A DNA stretch of 64,000 nt from assembly GCF_000499845.2 (NCBI RefSeq), contig NC_023754.2:20896111-20960110 (forward strand), written 5' to 3'. A program made the position numbers and the translations under genes. The notes beneath the pieces were generated by a model that worked only from the letters and a program-made list of their open reading frames with translations, ran no database searches and was not told the origin of the DNA. This DNA is from Phaseolus vulgaris (Eukaryota > Streptophyta > Magnoliopsida > Fabales > Fabaceae). This document shows, piece after piece, positions 60,830-64,000 of the stretch; position 1 is the stretch's first letter; every line of letters starts with the position of its first letter.

Positions 60830-62024
60830 ACGGACATACGTTTTCTTGAGCTAAAGTATGAGGATGAAAAAAAAAAAATACTTCAACTAAAAAAAAGAAT
60901 CACATATTTAAAAGAAAGATCAATTTGTTTTAATTTTTTTTCTTGCTCAATACTCAGATATACCTAAACACTTTATACATCATATATACTCCTACGGTGT
61001 TTCTTTTGTCTAACAAACATCTCATTATATTCTCAAAATGAATTCACCCAAATAACAACTAATCATCTTTTTTTCTCGTTCAACAGTCTCGCATGTTTAC
61101 TTGCACACTTTCCACCATTTTGTTTTATAATTTTGTTTCATTCTATTTCTGTCTTAATTTTCCATTTTTGGTTCTGTAAATTCACACGTGATAAATGCTG
61201 CATCATGATGTACTATGTGGTACATGACAAGGTTAGTAACTTAACATTTTTAAAAAATTACGTGAAAAATATTAAAAATAAATAGTTCGAAACTTAGATG
61301 AATTCTGAAAGAAAGAAAATTTGAAAACTCAATTTCCTGGAAAATTAAATTTATTGTAAAATAAAGTTTCTTCATACTCGTTTTTTTTAATAAAATATTA
61401 CATTATAATAAAATAATTTTTTTTAAGTGTAAAGTGAATGAAACTGGTGTAGTATAATTTTTTAGAAAAATATTACTTTAACAATTATAAATTATAATTG
61501 AAAGATACAAATTTACAACTGTAACGAGGCCAATATAATTTTAAAATTGGTCAATTTAGAAAAAATATTTCTCTTTCCAATTATAATATTTCAATTATAA
61601 TATAATACATGATTGTTGATATATCAGCCATCTTCACCTTTATTTCAATCTCTACAACAGTTTTTAGGAATAAAATATTACATTATAATAAAATAATAAT
61701 TTTTTATGTGTAAAATGAATGAAATTGGTGCGAATGTATAATTCACCTTTATTCCATTCTATAATTTTTTTGGAATAAAATAATAATTTTGAAGTGTAAA
61801 GTCAACGTAGTTGGTGTAAGTATGATTCACCTTTATTCTATGTATTCCATAACAAGCTAATTTTTTTCGGATGGTTTGACACTGCTCCACTTTCATTAAA
61901 GACATTTTTTTATTTTAAATTTTTTTTTATTACAAATATTAATATTTTAGTGTAAGTGTAAAAAATATAACTTTTTTTTTTCAACCTTTCACCTTTCAAG
62001 CATACTTTAAGACATGATTAAGCT

Positions 62025-62456
62025 GCAGGTTGTTCTAAGTCATCTTTGCTGCGAAACTCTTTGTTCTGGAGTTATATGGTGCGGTGTTGTGGTGCTGTAA
62101 AGGGGAGTCTTGGAGACTACGGGGTTAAGCTGCTATATTTTTTCTGGTTTCTTCTGCAGGGTTGGTGGGTTTGGGGCCTTTTCTGAATGTTTCCTTTCTT
62201 TCTCTCTTTAGTCCACTCTTAGGCTTTGCTTCTCCTCAGAAATCCAAGGATAGAATGCTGTTATTATTTTGTTAAATACCTTCGCTGCTGTTTTTGGAGT
62301 GGTTATGCTCTTGGTTTAGCTGAGAGAAGTTACTGTATGAGAGAAGTTACTGTATGTGTAATTCTGTTTAACCATGAAAGGTGTAATAGTTTTGGATCTC
62401 TATACCGGTTGGGATACCTGAAATATCTCCTTTTAATTTTATTTATTCATTACTAA
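62025..62456 (+). mobile_element. 5'-truncated LINE tail in the BAHD6 3' flank
   Basis: 432 bp of 3' UTR ending CGGTTGGGATACCTGAAATATC and TTTATTTATTCATTACTAA. It is flanked by the 11-bp duplication ATGATTAAGCT / ATGATTAAACT (62014-62024 and 62457-62467). The BAHD5 3' flank has the empty site ATGATTAAGCT near 50580-50590. It includes a 17-bp tandem word GAGAGAAGTTACTGTAT. Confidence 0.9.
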
Positions 62457-62499
62457 ATGATTAAACTCAAAATTTATTGTTTCATAAGCTATAAAGAAA

Positions 62500-63489
62500 C
62501 TATAAGGTAGACATGATAAAAGTAGGACTCCTTATGGTAGTTTGGTTTTCTTTCCCAAACATGTTACACAACTCTTTTCCAAACCAATTGGTAGTTTGGT
62601 TTTGGTTCCCAAACAAGTTATCCAACTCTTTTGCAAACCTATTCATAGCTTGAGCAGGCAACCAAATTGGTAAGACTATGCCTTCTTCTCCTTTTGCATT
62701 TTTATGCAACACTTGATAGGTTCCTCCAAGAAAGCTCCCAAATCCAGTTTTGGCCACTCCACTGTACACAGCCTCACCCCACCCAAAATTCACTTCTCTA
62801 AACCTTCCACGTGTCAAATCCGAAATAATACAAGATCTTATGGTTGTAAACATGCACCGATCTTTAATCACCATTAGATCTGCCACCGAATGCATGTACT
62901 CTTCTGTCACCTCACTTTTCGCTTTCTTTATTAACTCCACTGCATACCCAAATGGATTTTCACAAAGCTTCCCTGCAGTGGAAACTGCTGCAGGGAACGC
63001 AATAGCATTTCCATAGTAACCAACAGGTAAAGGAGGATTCAACCTTGCACGACCATTCACTATCACCATCATGCGAACCTCCTCATGTGCCTCTATCTGC
63101 AATGCTTTTGTACGACAACGCCATAAGCATGCTGTGATGATGTCAAACGTGGTGCAGTGCTGAAGGTGGGGTGGGACCAAGAGACGAATAGCAGCTATTT
63201 GGGAAGGTCCAAAGAAGAACGATCGTTGAACCATGTCGTGTTCGGTTGATGTCATAGTTCTTTCGCTTGTGTCTAGGACATGTTCGTATTCACGATGGTT
63301 GAATGTAACGCGAGGTGGATGTCTTGCCATCAAGAGTTCCCTACACCACACAGGTGGAATGGAAGGTTTGGTTGAACCACGAGCCATTTCAGCCCACGTG
63401 TGCATGAACTGTGAAACACCAGTTCCATCACATATGGTGTGGTTGATGGAGGAAGTCAAAATGAAACCACCACACTTAAGCCGTGTCAC
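62500..63489 (-). CDS. BAHD6: BAHD acyltransferase, exon 2 only (gene continues past the right edge)
   Basis: Exon 2 encodes 329 residues from the AG acceptor (63491-63490) and begins VTRLKCGGF. HxxxD is HTICD and the DFGWG motif reads NFGWG, as in BAHD5. Exon 1 is not within 63490-64000, which is intron (it aligns with the BAHD5 intron). By comparison with the 1100-bp BAHD5 intron it should lie within about 600 bp beyond the edge. The C-terminus carries a tandem duplication of 18 codons: RFAKELDNLFGNQNQTTN followed by WFGKELCNMFGKENQTT (62536-62640). This lengthens the tail beyond the family norm but keeps the frame. Confidence 0.9.
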   Translation of the reverse strand: MTRLKCGGFILTSSINHTICDGTGVSQFMHTWAEMARGSTKPSIPPVWCRELLMARHPPRVTFNHREYEHVLDTSERTMTSTEHDMVQRSFFFGPSQIAAIRLLVPPHLQHCTTFDIITACLWRCRTKALQIEAHEEVRMMVIVNGRARLNPPLPVGYYGNAIAFPAAVSTAGKLCENPFGYAVELIKKAKSEVTEEYMHSVADLMVIKDRCMFTTIRSCIISDLTRGRFREVNFGWGEAVYSGVAKTGFGSFLGGTYQVLHKNAKGEEGIVLPIWLPAQAMNRFAKELDNLFGNQNQTTNWFGKELCNMFGKENQTTIRSPTFIMSTL

Positions 63490-64000
63490 CTGTTATGTTA
63501 TGTCATCATCAGTACATATCCAACATCAATACCTATGGACAAAGATATAAGTAATTATGAAGAACTCACTTCAAAAATCCTTGAAATTTTTATCACCATG
63601 GTGCTATTTTTTTTCTATTTTTACTAAATAGGGATCGCTTTCCGCCAAGAATTTGTACATTAAATTCGTGTCAAGTTAATTTTTTTAAATTTTTTTTTTA
63701 AATGTTCTTATTTTTAAATAAATATGTATACTATTAATTATTTAATTACACTTAAAATTAATTAAAATTCAGTAGTGACATGTAATATTTGAAATTAATT
63801 TGATAAATAAATTTTTATATTTGTATATTTGATTAAAAAATATAAATATATAATTTATGTAAATATAATATTAATATATAATATAATTTTATAGAAGTGG
63901 TATTTTAATAAAATAATAAAGATAATAAAAATGTGTTTAAAATCATTCTTATGAAAAATCGTTATGGTTAACTTATGGTGGGATATTTTTTGTTAGTTAA

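Larger units (their letters stand above)
58174..60850. mobile_element. CACTA element, inverted relative of 29405-31792, with a Helitron inside
   Basis: Starts CACTACAAGAAAAATTGG and GAATTACATACCGTCAAAATCC, the counterpart of the right end of 29405-31792 read on the other strand. It carries the same microsatellite type, the same nested LINE tail and the same tRNA-like modules. The right end is decayed: after 60828 only ACATACGTTTTCTTGAG resembles a terminus. No target duplication is recoverable. Confidence 0.85.

Overview
The window is plant nuclear DNA, most likely from a legume (inference). It is very AT-rich, its genes have GT-AG introns, it carries plant-type LINE, CACTA, Helitron and TRIM elements, and nothing in it looks prokaryotic.

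The functional content is a tandem array of BAHD acyltransferase genes, all on the minus strand. They are of the benzyl-alcohol O-benzoyltransferase / HSR201-like type. Each has two exons joined by a phase-0 intron: exon 1 encodes the N-terminal part and exon 2 carries the catalytic HxxxD and the structural DFGWG motif. From left to right they are BAHD1 (9616-11404, C-terminus shortened by a nonsense codon), BAHD2 (26195-28335), BAHD3 (35209-37777), BAHD4 (42453-43898, diverged, 72-bp intron), a promoter plus exon-1 fragment copied from BAHD4 (48805-49740), BAHD5 (50621-53103, a mosaic) and BAHD6 (62500-63489, exon 2 only; exon 1 lies beyond the right edge). The left edge (about 480-1150) resembles BAHD upstream DNA, so the array probably extended further left.

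Between the genes lie duplicated upstream modules loaded with mobile elements. These are: a dead LINE (1424-6752, minus) next to a 970-bp CACTA element with a GTA target duplication (6754-7723); a second, nearly complete but dead LINE (about 11890-18265, plus) whose 3' UTR holds a GC-rich higher-order tandem repeat; an AT-rich degenerate array (19880-22520); a TRIM with 78-bp LTRs (25025-25309) and a related solo LTR (28817-28937); a CACTA element (29405-31792) and an inverted relative (58174-60850), both carrying outward-facing tRNA-like modules and the same nested LINE tail; a Helitron inside the second of these (58456-59596); an LTR remnant and an RNase H LINE fragment (53500-55090); and several 5'-truncated LINE tails.

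The least expected content is a set of exon fragments from a WDR48/LRS1-like WD40 gene (plus strand, 22531-23798 and 33447-33668), with splice junctions still visible, carried inside the repeated spacers. Together with patchy similarity between paralogues and filled/empty insertion sites in duplicated spacers, this lets the order of many rearrangements be read directly. The intact BAHD enzymes would transfer acyl groups from CoA thioesters to alcohols in the cytosol; individual substrates cannot be read from sequence.
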